In this document: piece after piece, positions 13,283 to 20,928 of the stretch | Layout: each line of letters starts with the position of its first letter | Numbering within the stretch: the stretch's first letter is position 1 | IMG/VR virus record: IMGVR_UViG_3300021509_000002 | Span: 1-40,532 of that record | DNA length: 40,532 bases | From: a virus | Reading direction: 5' to 3' (one strand) | Notes under the pieces: model-generated | Seen by the model: the letters and a program-made list of their open reading frames with translations, nothing else | Databases searched by the model: none | What the model was told of the DNA's origin: nothing | Translations under genes and position numbers: made by a program

Positions 13283-13726
13283 ATGGAATGTGAATTATGC
13301 AGAAAATTTAGAGAAAAATATCCGCCGGTAATAAATCCTGAAATTGGCTCAATCCATCAAATCAATGATCATTGTTCAATGTCTGAAATAAATTGCTATT
13401 TCGACGGTAAAAAACAAAATAATTGGAATTGCCAAACACTAAATGCAATAAGAGATTTATATGACTTTGATAAGCCATCTAAAAATATGTTGTATTATTA
13501 CAGAGAAGACCAAAATACCCTATTTATCGATATATCGCAAATTTTCGATTGTGAAGATGAGCTATACCAAAATTGGTTATATGTGACTTGGTATAAAAGC
13601 TGTGGAACTGTCGATAATATCTTAATGTTATTCGAGTATAGCCCTGCAAGAAAACCTACAGAAAACGAATTAATTGAAATTCTGAGATATTACAAGGGAG
13701 CGAAAGATGAAATATTCAAAAGCTAA
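13283..13726 (+). CDS. Conserved-looking phage hypothetical, 147 residues
   Basis: ATG 13283 after AAAGGAGTAAGAA. N-terminal Cys pair CELC (residues 3-6), then KQNNWNCQTLNAIRDLYD near 45-62, a stretch of beta strands with NWLYVTWYKSCGTVDNILMLFE, and a final helix TENELIEILRYY. I recall the NNWNCQTLNA pattern from uncharacterised phage proteins, without a function. It overlaps the next gene by 20 bases, consistent with coupling to the polymerase X-like gene. Confidence 0.75.
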   Translation: MECELCRKFREKYPPVINPEIGSIHQINDHCSMSEINCYFDGKKQNNWNCQTLNAIRDLYDFDKPSKNMLYYYREDQNTLFIDISQIFDCEDELYQNWLYVTWYKSCGTVDNILMLFEYSPARKPTENELIEILRYYKGAKDEIFKS

Positions 13727-14198
13727 AAGGATTGCTGATTCCGTATTGCAAGAGCTCAAACCGCATTGCGAAAGGATAGAGATTGCGGGCTCTATACGCC
13801 GAAAAAAGGAATATCCAAACGATATTGAAATTGTAGCAATACCAAAACCTTATGATGTAGATTTATTTGAATCGGGGATTGCAACTGTAGTTAATAAATG
13901 GGAGCGAGTGAAAGGAACTTTGCCTTGCAGATATACGCAGCGGATACTTCCGGAAGGAATAAAGCTGGATTTATTCTTCGCTACATATGATAATTGGGGT
14001 TTGATTTTTGCAATCAGAACAGGAAGTGCAGAATTTTCTCATCAGAAACTTGCGACGGTATGGGTTAAACAGGGCTATCATTCAAAAGACGGTATGCTTC
14101 ATAATCAATTCGGGAAGCAGTTACCGATAAGAGAAGAAATTGATTTATTTAATCTGCTCGGTATTGATTGGGTTGAACCAATTGACCGAATAATATGA
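13707..14198 (+). CDS. Minimal DNA polymerase X-like nucleotidyltransferase, 163 residues
   Basis: ATG 13707 overlaps the upstream gene, behind GGGAGCGAAAG. The palm motif GSIRR (residues 28-32) and NDIEIV (Asp39, Glu41) match the G-S-x(n)-D-x-[DE] signature of Pol beta-type nucleotidyltransferases. A third acidic residue lies in KLDLFFA (Asp88). NWGLIFAIRTGSAEF (96-110) and LLGIDWVEP near the end resemble the thumb region of POLXc. The 8-kDa and fingers helix-hairpin-helix parts of full polymerases are absent. It may fill gaps or add nucleotides during repair. Fold assignment is good; activity is inference. Confidence 0.8.
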   Translation: MKYSKAKRIADSVLQELKPHCERIEIAGSIRRKKEYPNDIEIVAIPKPYDVDLFESGIATVVNKWERVKGTLPCRYTQRILPEGIKLDLFFATYDNWGLIFAIRTGSAEFSHQKLATVWVKQGYHSKDGMLHNQFGKQLPIREEIDLFNLLGIDWVEPIDRII

Positions 14199-14209
14199 CA
14201 CCACACAAC

Positions 14210-14225
14210 CCCGCCAACGGGCGGG
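14210..14225 (+). promoter_or_regulatory. Leader hairpin CCCGCC/GGCGGG, perfect
   Basis: CCCGCC-AACG-GGCGGG forms six pairs with a four-base loop and touches AAAGGAG; start codon 13 bases further. The cleanest member of the leader family. Confidence 0.7.
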
Positions 14226-14238
14226 AAAGGAGTAAGAG

Positions 14239-14436
14239 ATGATAGAGAAAAGAAAAGAACTTATCGAACAAATAGAATTAAGTAAGCAGTTTTGTGCTGA
14301 CATTCTTCTAAACATAGGGGATAAAACAATGTTTGTAATATCTGATCCCGTAATTAACAAAGACCATTCATTCAGCTTTATCGTTAGTGACGGTGATACT
14401 AAATATAAGCATACGATAAAAACAGAAGAAATCTAA
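14239..14436 (+). CDS. Unknown early protein, 65 residues
   Basis: ATG 14239 after AAAGGAGTAAGAG. N-terminal charged helix (EKRKELIEQIELSKQF) then a beta hairpin region (FSFIVSDGDTKYKHTIKT). No family recognised; flanked on both sides by leader hairpin modules, so it is a self-contained cassette. Confidence 0.7.
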   Translation: MIEKRKELIEQIELSKQFCADILLNIGDKTMFVISDPVINKDHSFSFIVSDGDTKYKHTIKTEEI

Positions 14437-14447
14437 GTTTCACATAA

Positions 14448-14463
14448 CCCCGCCAATAGACGG
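14448..14463 (+). promoter_or_regulatory. Leader hairpin, degenerate copy
   Basis: CCCCGCCAATAGACGG followed by AAAGGAG. Same sequence module as 14210, but only CCG/CGG can still pair. Confidence 0.45.
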
Positions 14464-14475
14464 AAAGGAGAAGAG

Positions 14476-14775
14476 ATGAAAGAGAAAGCATTCTACAAAA
14501 TCATGGCCGAGGGGTCAAATAACAACATCATGAACCTGTCTAAGTGGTATTACAAGCCGGAGATAGCCGCTGAGAAATGCCGGGAAATGGCCAAAAAACA
14601 TCTCGGAACAAAGTTTTTTGTGATGAAGGCTGTGTATCATGCGAAAGCTGAAATTGTCTTGACTTACGGCAAAACGCAAAATTCTGTTCACTACGTAGAA
14701 TCTGAAGCTGTCCTAAATCACGGTAATATGGGGGATGCCATACCTTATCAGACGCAGGGATACCAGAAAAAATAA
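14476..14775 (+). CDS. Unknown early protein, 99 residues
   Basis: ATG 14476 after AAAGGAGAAGAG. The first half reads like a small alpha/beta domain (FYKIMAEGSNNNIMNLSKWYYKPEIAAEKCREMAKKH, KFFVMKAVYHAKAEIVL), similar in pattern to short phage proteins that carry a beta-alpha-beta strand order. The C-terminal part is Asn/His/Gln-rich. No family recognised. Last gene before the small promoter-bearing gap at 14776-14852. Confidence 0.72.
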   Translation: MKEKAFYKIMAEGSNNNIMNLSKWYYKPEIAAEKCREMAKKHLGTKFFVMKAVYHAKAEIVLTYGKTQNSVHYVESEAVLNHGNMGDAIPYQTQGYQKK

Positions 14776-14794
14776 ACGAAAAGCAAAAAAAAGG

Positions 14795-14834
14795 TTGACA
14801 ATCCAACACGGGTTTTTAGCTTTGACATTGTAAT
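14795..14834 (+). promoter_or_regulatory. Weak promoter candidate
   Basis: The 77-base gap holds TTGACA at 14795 and again at 14822, and TGTAAT at 14829-14834 (five of six matches to TATAAT). No pair has ideal spacing, so this is only suggestive of an internal promoter for the 14853 cluster. Confidence 0.3.
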
Positions 14835-14852
14835 TAAGAAGGAGGGAGAGAG

Positions 14853-15116
14853 ATGAAACATGCAAGTTTAGACGAAGCGGAATTTGTTAAAACTGCCGCA
14901 AAAGCCTTTAATGAGCACCCAGAATATGATAGCTTTGGAGATTTGGAAGAAGGGTCATATCTGGCGTTAAGATGGGGGCTGGATGATGATAGCGTTTTGC
15001 TATTAAAACTAGCTGATGATTTTTCGCCTACTATTTATGACCAAGTCATTAAAACTGAATCTGATAGGCTGAGAGCCCAGAAAAACGAAAAAGGAGATAA
15101 TTATGATATACGATGA
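14853..15116 (+). CDS. Unknown early protein, 87 residues
   Basis: ATG 14853 after AAGGAGGGAGAGAG. Acidic, with SLDEAEFVKTAAKAFNEHPEYDSFGDLEEGSYLALRWG and a short second helix; the end (KNEKGDNYDIR) translates the next gene's ribosome binding site. No family recognised. Confidence 0.7.
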   Translation: MKHASLDEAEFVKTAAKAFNEHPEYDSFGDLEEGSYLALRWGLDDDSVLLLKLADDFSPTIYDQVIKTESDRLRAQKNEKGDNYDIR

Positions 15117-15615
15117 AAAAAAAGTCGAAACTCTCTCTGAAAATGTTTTAAAGAAAATAAGAGAAAAAATAAAATCGGAAATAGCTGATGCTTTTTATAG
15201 CGAAATGTCTGATTATTTATATGAGCATTATGATAATGCGACAGATAGAGTAAGAGAGTTATTAATGGATGAGTTAGTTGAAGATGTGAACAGTAATCCT
15301 AAAAATACTAGCTTTAAACCAATAAGGGACAAAATCTTTAGTGACAATAAAGATATATTTTTAGAATATATTACTGATGAAAAAATAGAAGAAAGTTTTG
15401 ATAAGATCATATGGGGATATCACCATAGGAAACACCCTTTCTCTTGGAAATGGGAGGAATATGTTGCTAAACATATTAAAAATAATCTTTCTGAATATGC
15501 TAAAAGCGACATGGTTTTATCTGAATTAAATGCGGAAATAGAAGCATTAACTAGACACGTAACAAACCTAGAAGAACTCATCGATAGGTTACGGTGCGAA
15601 ATAGAGGAGGGATAG
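15103..15615 (+). CDS. Helical/coiled-coil protein, 170 residues
   Basis: ATG 15103 overlaps the preceding gene, behind AAAAAGGAGATAATT. Almost entirely helical and charged, with a C-terminal heptad-like segment (LSELNAEIEALTRHVTNLEELIDRLRCEIEEG, about residues 138-170) and a central WGYHHRKHPFSWKWEEYV insert. No catalytic motif or membrane segment. It probably oligomerises or binds a partner; function unknown. Confidence 0.72.
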   Translation: MIYDEKKVETLSENVLKKIREKIKSEIADAFYSEMSDYLYEHYDNATDRVRELLMDELVEDVNSNPKNTSFKPIRDKIFSDNKDIFLEYITDEKIEESFDKIIWGYHHRKHPFSWKWEEYVAKHIKNNLSEYAKSDMVLSELNAEIEALTRHVTNLEELIDRLRCEIEEG

Positions 15616-15780
15616 GTGGATAAAAAATATTTACTGACTTACCAAAACGAAAAAAGCGTTTGCTTTGAGTGGTTTGATACAGAAGAGGAAATGAATGTAT
15701 TCATTAATGAACGTGACATAAATGTTCTAGAAGCACTTTTCATGAAAGATGCCGAGAACATTGTCATTGGAATGAGATAA
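15616..15780 (+). CDS. Small protein, 54 residues, GTG start
   Basis: GTG 15616 follows GAGGAGGGATAG, an excellent site, one base after the previous stop. The product contains FDTEEEMNVFINERD, similar to FDTKEEMTAFMNEHG in the late-unit protein at 28334, and ends DAENIVIGMR. That ending is nearly identical to the DAGNIVIGMK end of the RuvC-like protein at 21182, at both protein and DNA level, suggesting a recombination junction. Confidence 0.7.
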   Translation: MDKKYLLTYQNEKSVCFEWFDTEEEMNVFINERDINVLEALFMKDAENIVIGMR

Positions 15781-15798
15781 AACAAAAGGAGGGATAGA

Positions 15799-16089
15799 AT
15801 GGAGAAGCAAATCAAAAGGCTAGTAACACTAGCAAAGAAATGTGGTAAACTACTCAACAACGCAGATGAACAAACTGCGAAAGAGATGTTTATTACTTTT
15901 TATAGGGGTGCGCCATGGAGTGATATGTATGCCATAACGTTCGGGGATGTAGAAATTGGATTTTACTCTACCGGGCCAGAAATTACTTTCCCGGTGGAAA
16001 CGACAGCGAACGACCTGAAACGCATCTGCGAAGATGCTGCGGAGTTTTTATCACATTTGCCAGAAGGAGAAAAAGGAGAAAAAAAATGA
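15799..16089 (+). CDS. Unknown early protein, 96 residues
   Basis: ATG 15799 after AAAAGGAGGGATAGA. N-terminal basic helix with a single Cys (KQIKRLVTLAKKCGKLL), then a beta-rich part with WSDMYAITFGDVEIGFYSTGPEITFPVET and a last helix. The tail GEKGEKK translates the next gene's AAAAAGGAGAAAAAA leader. No family recognised. Confidence 0.72.
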   Translation: MEKQIKRLVTLAKKCGKLLNNADEQTAKEMFITFYRGAPWSDMYAITFGDVEIGFYSTGPEITFPVETTANDLKRICEDAAEFLSHLPEGEKGEKK

Positions 16090-16349
16090 TAGAAAAAAAA
16101 GTTTACAGCGGGTATGCGTTTACTGAAAATTCAGATGAGAAAATGAAAATGAATCGTGAAATTTATGAAGAAATTAAAGACAAAGCTAAAGTGGAATTTC
16201 ATCACGCTGGATACGGTTACGCTGCGTATAAAGTTATAGATAATCCCGAACACTTATCAAGCATAGAATTAGCCTTGATTTGTGATAGTGGAAACTTATG
16301 CTTTGGTTGCAGGATGAAAGGTGAATTAATTGTTATACACACCGACTAA
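16086..16349 (+). CDS. Unknown early protein, 87 residues
   Basis: ATG 16086 overlaps the previous stop as ATGA. Contains a Tyr/Gly-rich core FHHAGYGYAAYKVID and a late CFGCRM cysteine pair. Alpha/beta composition, no membrane segment. No family recognised. The gap to the next gene (16350-16408) carries a linker closely related to that at 22228-22274. Confidence 0.7.
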   Translation: MIEKKVYSGYAFTENSDEKMKMNREIYEEIKDKAKVEFHHAGYGYAAYKVIDNPEHLSSIELALICDSGNLCFGCRMKGELIVIHTD

Positions 16350-16408
16350 GATGTATATAACACCAATGCCACGTAGAGCAGAAAAGAAGATGAAAAAAGG
16401 AGAGAAAG

Positions 16409-17092
16409 ATGCAAAATAAGAAGATGGAGATATACGATGCTGTGAGACGCCCGCCAGAGGAAGCCTTAAAGCAAATCAAGGGTGGCCGAATGAATGGCAA
16501 GACTAACATAGACCCGATGTGGCGTATCGAAAAAATGACAGAAATATTCGGGCCGTGTGGTATTGGATGGTGGACGGAAATCGTGAAAATGTGGTCAGAA
16601 GAACGCTCCGGCGAAGTAACGTCCCACATGCAGATAAATCTTTTTATCAGGGTGGATGGCGATATTTCTCACCCTATCCCCGGAATTGGCGGGAGCAAGC
16701 AAGTGACCCAGGAAAGAAACGGGTATCACATCTCCGACGAATGCTACAAGATGGCATACACTGACGCCTTGTCGGTTGCCATGAAATCGTTGGGTGTTGC
16801 TGCTGATGTGTATATGGGAATGTTTGACGGCTCAAAATACAAAGATGAAGCCAAAAAGGAAAAGAAAAACAGATCGGAAAAAGAACTTCTGGACGTGAAA
16901 AATCATATCATCAAAGGCTTGGATGCGCTTGAAGACAAATCTCCGAATTGGGAAAAGACCCTTGCCGCTCAAAATGTTTTTGAACATCTTGGCTGTGAAT
17001 TATCGAAATGTTCAGACCTGAAGAAACTCGGTGATTATCTGGCATATATCCGCAAAGAGTATCTGGAAATACAAAAGGGGCTTGAATCATGA
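16409..17092 (+). CDS. Single-strand annealing protein, Rad52/Sak-like (putative)
   Basis: ATG 16409 after AAAAGGAGAGAAAG; 227 residues. Residues 10-145 show the order typical of phage Rad52/Sak-type recombinases: PPEEALKQIKGGRMNGKTNI, WRIEKMTEIFGPCGIGWWTEIVK, a beta strand block, then YHISDECYKMAYTDALSVAMKSLGVAADVYMG. The C-terminal 70 residues are a charged, less conserved tail, often the SSB-interacting part. It probably anneals phage DNA ends with the Gp157-like protein and SSB encoded just downstream. Exact family would need profile comparison. Confidence 0.7.
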   Translation: MQNKKMEIYDAVRRPPEEALKQIKGGRMNGKTNIDPMWRIEKMTEIFGPCGIGWWTEIVKMWSEERSGEVTSHMQINLFIRVDGDISHPIPGIGGSKQVTQERNGYHISDECYKMAYTDALSVAMKSLGVAADVYMGMFDGSKYKDEAKKEKKNRSEKELLDVKNHIIKGLDALEDKSPNWEKTLAAQNVFEHLGCELSKCSDLKKLGDYLAYIRKEYLEIQKGLES

Positions 17093-17646
17093 ATTATCTT
17101 TTAACGCAGCGAGAAAGTGAAATCGAAGAGATGCTTAATGAGTCTAACGGTGAAATTACACCGGAAATAGAGGCTAAAATATCAGAGCTGGACGAAAGCA
17201 AAACGGCAATCTGCATAAGGCTTGCTAATATTTTAGACGAAAACTCCATGAACCAGATAGCCCTGAAGAACAAGATTGAAAAGCTCAATAAGATGCTAAA
17301 AATCTGCAAGCAGGCGGAGATAAATACCAGGCAGCGGATCATCGATTTTATGAATGAGGTAGGGCAAAAGAAAATCGGGAATGATGCCGTTAAGTTAACG
17401 GTAGTTACAACGAAAAACAACAGGTTGATTGTAGATGACAGCCTGGCAATTCCTAAAGAATACAAGCACCATACAGTCGTTATCAGTGACAAGGATTATG
17501 AAGCCCTTGGCTTTTATGGTGTAACGGCAGAAAAACACACTTTCTCAATAGATAAGAACGGGCTCAAACAGTTCCTGAAAGAGAATGATGAAATCGGTGA
17601 TGTTGGCGCTCACCTTGAAGATAGTGTGAGCCTGAGAATAAAATAA
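17089..17646 (+). CDS. Siphovirus Gp157-like protein, 185 residues
   Basis: ATG 17089 overlaps the annealing protein stop as ATGA. The sequence has the family's architecture: N-terminal long helical coiled region (SELDESKTAICIRLANILDENSMNQIALKNKIEKLNKMLKICKQAE), then the beta part beginning GNDAVKLTVVTTKNNRLIVDD and IPKEYKHHTV, and the ending KNGLKQFLKENDEI-G-V-GAHLEDSVSLRIK. Gp157 proteins lie next to phage recombinases and have been linked to phage resistance in streptococci; the molecular role is unclear. Context supports a role in replication or recombination. Confidence 0.88.
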   Translation: MNYLLTQRESEIEEMLNESNGEITPEIEAKISELDESKTAICIRLANILDENSMNQIALKNKIEKLNKMLKICKQAEINTRQRIIDFMNEVGQKKIGNDAVKLTVVTTKNNRLIVDDSLAIPKEYKHHTVVISDKDYEALGFYGVTAEKHTFSIDKNGLKQFLKENDEIGDVGAHLEDSVSLRIK

Positions 17647-17658
17647 CAAGGAGGTATA

Positions 17659-18042
17659 ATGCTACCATCAATCAATAACTGTATCGTGTCGGGTACATTA
17701 ACCCGAGATTCGGAAATCCGGGAATTACCCGGCGGAACAATGCTTCTCACGTTTTCCATAGCAGTTAACAAAAACTATAAGGATAATGCCGGGGAATGGC
17801 AACAGCGTGTAGCATATGTGGACTGCAAGATGTGGAACGGTGAGCGGTATGCAGAGAAAGCCGTGAAGGGGACTTCTGTGCTTATCGTCGGTGAAATTGA
17901 GCAAGAGCGTTGGGAGCGGGAAGGCCAGAAGCGAAGCAAAATCGTTCTCAATGTCCGGAGCCTGAAATTCGAGATAAAGCCAAAAACGGAAGACCAAGAG
18001 CAAAATTATACTACAAGGAGCAATGACAATGTCCCATTCTAA
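17659..18042 (+). CDS. ssb: Single-stranded DNA-binding protein
   Basis: ATG 17659 after AAGGAGGTATA; 127 residues. OB-fold SSB signature: NNCIVSGTLTRDSEIRELPGGTMLLTFSIAVNKNYKD, a W residue in GEWQQRVAYVDCKMWNGERYAEKAVKGTSVLIVGEIE, and QKRSKIVLNVRSLKFE. The C-terminus ends NDNVPF, the usual acidic/hydrophobic partner-binding tip. It coats single strands during phage replication and works with the upstream annealing protein. Confidence 0.95.
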   Translation: MLPSINNCIVSGTLTRDSEIRELPGGTMLLTFSIAVNKNYKDNAGEWQQRVAYVDCKMWNGERYAEKAVKGTSVLIVGEIEQERWEREGQKRSKIVLNVRSLKFEIKPKTEDQEQNYTTRSNDNVPF

Positions 18043-18307
18043 TGAAATATTCGAGCCGACAAGATTCCTATCTGCCAAGAGATGTATATGGATAATCCAA
18101 AACCGCATTGCCCGGCTGAGTGCCAAGGAACGCTCCCGCCAGTTATGTATGAGCATTCCAGCCAGTAAACCGTCTTACATGCTGAAAAACATGTCGTTGA
18201 AAGTGAGAGCCATTATAACGCTCTGGGCAGTGCAGAACGGCGAAGCAACAGAAGACGAAATTAGGGAGTACACAAATACAACCCCGCCAGCAGATGGAAA
18301 GGAGTAA
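18023..18307 (+). CDS. Unknown early protein, 94 residues
   Basis: ATG 18023 lies within the last codons of ssb, behind AAGGAGCAATGACA. Basic and helical in the first two-thirds (FLSAKRCIWIIQNRIARLSAKERSRQLCM, PSYMLKNMSLKVRAIITLWAVQ), then an acidic stretch. The last residues NTTPPADGKE translate a leader hairpin module, so the native stop appears to have moved into the linker. It may be a small nucleic-acid-binding partner of SSB; that is inference from position and charge. Confidence 0.7.
   Translation: MTMSHSNEIFEPTRFLSAKRCIWIIQNRIARLSAKERSRQLCMSIPASKPSYMLKNMSLKVRAIITLWAVQNGEATEDEIREYTNTTPPADGKE
18282..18297 (+). promoter_or_regulatory. Leader hairpin module, overlapping a coding end
   Basis: CCCCGCCAGCAGATGG followed by AAAGGAGTAAGAAATG. 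Nearly the same as the module at 13256, here translated as the tail of the upstream gene. Confidence 0.5.
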
Positions 18308-18889
<582 letters not shown>

Positions 18890-18894
18890 TACAA

Positions 18895-18911
18895 CCACGA
18901 CAACGGGGCGG
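18895..18911 (+). promoter_or_regulatory. Leader hairpin module, degenerate left arm
   Basis: CCACGACAACGGGGCGG then AAAGGAGTAAAAAATG. The right arm is intact while the left arm has lost pairing bases, relative to 14210. Confidence 0.4.
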
Positions 18912-18924
18912 AAAGGAGTAAAAA

Positions 18925-19182
18925 ATGAGTACAAGGTACGTAAATAGAAGTAATGATGAAGAAATTATTGATATAATGCGGTCAGTGATGGATAATGGAA
19001 CAGGAAAAGCCGAAACTATAAATGAGCATATATTGATAAAATTAATGCAAATCAGAAACACACCAATAGAAACTTTCAGCTTTGACCAAGAACGAGTTGA
19101 TTTTTGTTATAAACAATGGAGAAATAATTTTGATACAACCCCGCCAGAAGAGCGGAAAAACAAAGGAGTTAAAAATGAATGA
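18925..19182 (+). CDS. Unknown early protein, 85 residues
   Basis: ATG 18925 after AAAGGAGTAAAAA. Contains EEIIDIMRSVMDNGTGKAETINEHILIKLMQIRN and a C-terminal part DTTPPEERKNKGVKNE that translates the next leader module. Probably a small helical protein of about 70 original residues. No family recognised. Confidence 0.68.
   Translation: MSTRYVNRSNDEEIIDIMRSVMDNGTGKAETINEHILIKLMQIRNTPIETFSFDQERVDFCYKQWRNNFDTTPPEERKNKGVKNE
19139..19155 (+). promoter_or_regulatory. Leader hairpin module
   Basis: CCCCGCCAGAAGAGCGG; CCGC (19141-19144) pairs with GCGG (19152-19155). Followed by AAAAACAAAGGAG, seven bases longer than in its relatives. Confidence 0.45.
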
Positions 19183-19438
19183 AGAACCAAGAGAACAAAA
19201 AAGTAATGTAAGAATTAGTAAGGCTTTGCATAGTCTTGAAGAAGCGTTAACATCTCTAGATAGTGTAATTACTGAAATAGAGACGAGTGAAGGACTTATT
19301 AATGCCTCAAACCCAGTATCTCCAATAGACGCATCAAGATCTATTTCAGAATTAATTAAATCAATCCCATCGGATCTTACGGAATACGCAGAAAAAATAG
19401 AAAATCAAATAGACAGACTAAGAAGTCTCGTGCTGTAA
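19175..19438 (+). CDS. Conserved small helical phage protein, 87 residues
   Basis: I choose ATG 19175, behind AAAGGAGTTAAAA, over in-frame starts further upstream that lie inside the previous gene. The protein is helical with KSNVRISKALHSLEEALTSLDSVITEIE, a pattern I recall from uncharacterised phage proteins, then a Ser-rich loop and a C-terminal helix YAEKIENQIDRLRSLVL. Likely a small coiled-coil dimer; function unknown. Confidence 0.75.
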   Translation: MNEEPREQKSNVRISKALHSLEEALTSLDSVITEIETSEGLINASNPVSPIDASRSISELIKSIPSDLTEYAEKIENQIDRLRSLVL

Positions 19439-19475
19439 ATCAAGACAAGATATGGCAATAATTATGTTACACATA

Positions 19476-19496
19476 GCCCCGCTTTTCCAGCGGGGC
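19476..19496 (+). promoter_or_regulatory. Leader hairpin GCCCCGC/GCGGGGC, perfect
   Basis: Seven perfect pairs (19476-19482 with 19490-19496), seven-base loop, directly before AAAGGAGAGAAGAG and ATG 19511. No T run follows. Confidence 0.7.
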
Positions 19497-19510
19497 AAAG
19501 GAGAGAAGAG

Positions 19511-19900
19511 ATGAAAAAGCTAACCCGTTACGCCCTTATTCTCGTTGTTGCTTCCTTATTCCTGGGAGCATGCAACAGCACAACAAGCCCAAAAACCAAT
19601 GAAACGACCGTCTTAATTGACGGCAACGAAGTATCACCCGATGCAAGCATGTATCTTGCAGAAGGCGTCCACCAGATCGATGTATCGAGCGATCAGGCCG
19701 TCAATATAATCATCACGGAAGTCATCTACTACATCGGCGGGAATCATGATCGTAAAGGCGTAAACCTTGCCTGCAACCACGTCAGCTATCCGTTCGGTGT
19801 AGTTTCCGATTTATCCCGGACTTATTTTGAGATTGTGGTTGAATACGAAAACGGACAACGGGAATTGATATTGTTATCAATTTACCCCGATTTCCGATGA
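19511..19900 (+). CDS. Phage-encoded lipoprotein, 129 residues
   Basis: ATG 19511 after AAAGGAGAGAAGAG. A basic start MKKLTRY, a hydrophobic core ALILVVASLFL and lipobox LGAC (Cys21) give a clear lipoprotein signal peptide. The mature part is a beta-rich domain of about 108 residues with EGVHQIDVSSDQAVNIIITEVIYYIGG. It would be anchored to a host membrane facing the periplasm or outside. Known phage lipoproteins of this kind block superinfection or stabilise the envelope; that role is inferred here. Confidence 0.85.
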   Translation: MKKLTRYALILVVASLFLGACNSTTSPKTNETTVLIDGNEVSPDASMYLAEGVHQIDVSSDQAVNIIITEVIYYIGGNHDRKGVNLACNHVSYPFGVVSDLSRTYFEIVVEYENGQRELILLSIYPDFR

Positions 19901-19935
19901 TGTTACTTTGATGAATGGGAACAAAGGAGAGGGAA

Positions 19936-20202
19936 ATGAAAATACGTATAAATACTGGATACGGAGAGCATACACTATTTGATTGTGCCGCTGCGTACAT
20001 GGGAAAAATAAAAGAGGTCATTTTCAATGAACCAGCAACAATAGTTTTTTGGAATGATGGAACTAAAACCGTTGTGAAAACAAGCCCAAACGACAAGTTT
20101 GACAAAGAAAAAGGGATTTTGTGGGCATACTTTTTAAAGCATGCTTCCGGAACAAAAACAAAGCTTCAGAAAGAAATAGCAAGCTATTGTAAAAAAGCCT
20201 AG
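19936..20202 (+). CDS. Unknown early protein, 88 residues
   Basis: ATG 19936 after AAAGGAGAGGGAA; an upstream in-frame ATG at 19915 precedes the ribosome binding site and is less likely. Motifs: YGEHTLFDCAAAYMGKIKEVIFNEPATIVFWNDGTKTVVK and a basic C-terminus. The segment ATIVFWNDGTKTVVK resembles short DNA/RNA-binding beta hairpins seen in phage hypotheticals. No firm family. Confidence 0.72.
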   Translation: MKIRINTGYGEHTLFDCAAAYMGKIKEVIFNEPATIVFWNDGTKTVVKTSPNDKFDKEKGILWAYFLKHASGTKTKLQKEIASYCKKA

Positions 20203-20211
20203 GATGGAGAG

Positions 20212-20433
20212 ATGAATTTGTATTTTGAAGAAAGAGCAAGTCATTATGCGAAAGAAAACGTTACAGTTTACCGTGAGCATAATACGGTCTATATTATCGG
20301 TAGTGAAATTGCAACACTAAGGCTTTATCATAGATTTAGCCATTTTGGGGCAGTTGAAGCAAAATACAGCGCTGGTGAGGATGAGTTTTACATTCAGGCG
20401 CACATAAACATAGTTGAACAGGCTCTAAGATAA
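20212..20433 (+). CDS. Unknown early protein, 73 residues
   Basis: ATG 20212 after GGATGGAG, a weaker site than its neighbours. Beta-rich with NVTVYREHNTVYIIGSEIATLRLYHRFSHFG. No recognised family. It stops 21 bases before the next start. Confidence 0.65.
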   Translation: MNLYFEERASHYAKENVTVYREHNTVYIIGSEIATLRLYHRFSHFGAVEAKYSAGEDEFYIQAHINIVEQALR

Positions 20434-20454
20434 AAAGGAAAAAAGGAGAGAAAG

Positions 20455-20667
20455 ATGGAAAAATGTCCTTGTAAAAAATGCAAAAAACAGATGAAGATAG
20501 GAGTCGATTCGTTAATTGATGAAGGTGCTCCAAATATGGTGATAATAGATTACATTAATGATATGACAACTGGACAATGGACACAGTGCGAAAATTGTTC
20601 GGACAATAACTTTACAGCGAAAGATGAAACAAAAGGAGACGAAAGATGCAAAAACAACTCAGTTTAG
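20455..20667 (+). CDS. Small zinc-finger-like protein, 70 residues
   Basis: ATG 20455 after AAAAGGAGAGAAAG. Begins EKCPCKKCKKQMKIG and has a second pair CENCSDN near residue 45, enough for one C4-type zinc site. The end (KGDERCKNNSV) translates the next gene's ribosome binding site. Function unknown. Confidence 0.7.
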   Translation: MEKCPCKKCKKQMKIGVDSLIDEGAPNMVIIDYINDMTTGQWTQCENCSDNNFTAKDETKGDERCKNNSV

Positions 20668-20909
20668 CCGAATTGAAAAGGGAAATCAAAGTAGGTGACG
20701 TCGTAAACGGCGAGCATGTTGTCACAAAAACCGCCGAATCTTTGGTGTATTGTGGAGACCTAAAGATTTTCTACTCCAAGGCAAAACGCAACCCGCTAAC
20801 GATAGAGACGGTAGCAAGGGACGGCAAAGTCTATTTCAAGCGGCAAAAGCAGGGCGGGAAGCGCAAGCATGGAAGCGGGAAAACCCCGAAACGGTATTGG
20901 TTCAGGTAA
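20646..20909 (+). CDS. Basic early protein, 87 residues
   Basis: ATG 20646 overlaps the previous gene by 22 bases, behind AAAAGGAGACGAAAG. N-terminal VGDVVNGEHVVTKTAESLVYCGDLKIFYSKAK looks like a small beta barrel, followed by a strongly basic end FKRQKQGGKRKHGSGKTPKRYW, suggesting nucleic acid binding. No family recognised. Confidence 0.7.
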   Translation: MQKQLSLAELKREIKVGDVVNGEHVVTKTAESLVYCGDLKIFYSKAKRNPLTIETVARDGKVYFKRQKQGGKRKHGSGKTPKRYWFR

Positions 20910-20928
20910 CAGATAAAGGAGAATTACT

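Noticed and set aside
13236-13331. 31-codon frame starting at ATG 13236
   Set aside because: Weak site and large overlap with the better supported 13283 gene; it mostly translates the leader hairpin.
16366-16419. Short frame MPRRAEKKMKK... before the annealing protein, with a similar frame at 22236
   Set aside because: Similarity between the two is explained by the shared linker DNA; changes are not clearly synonymous.
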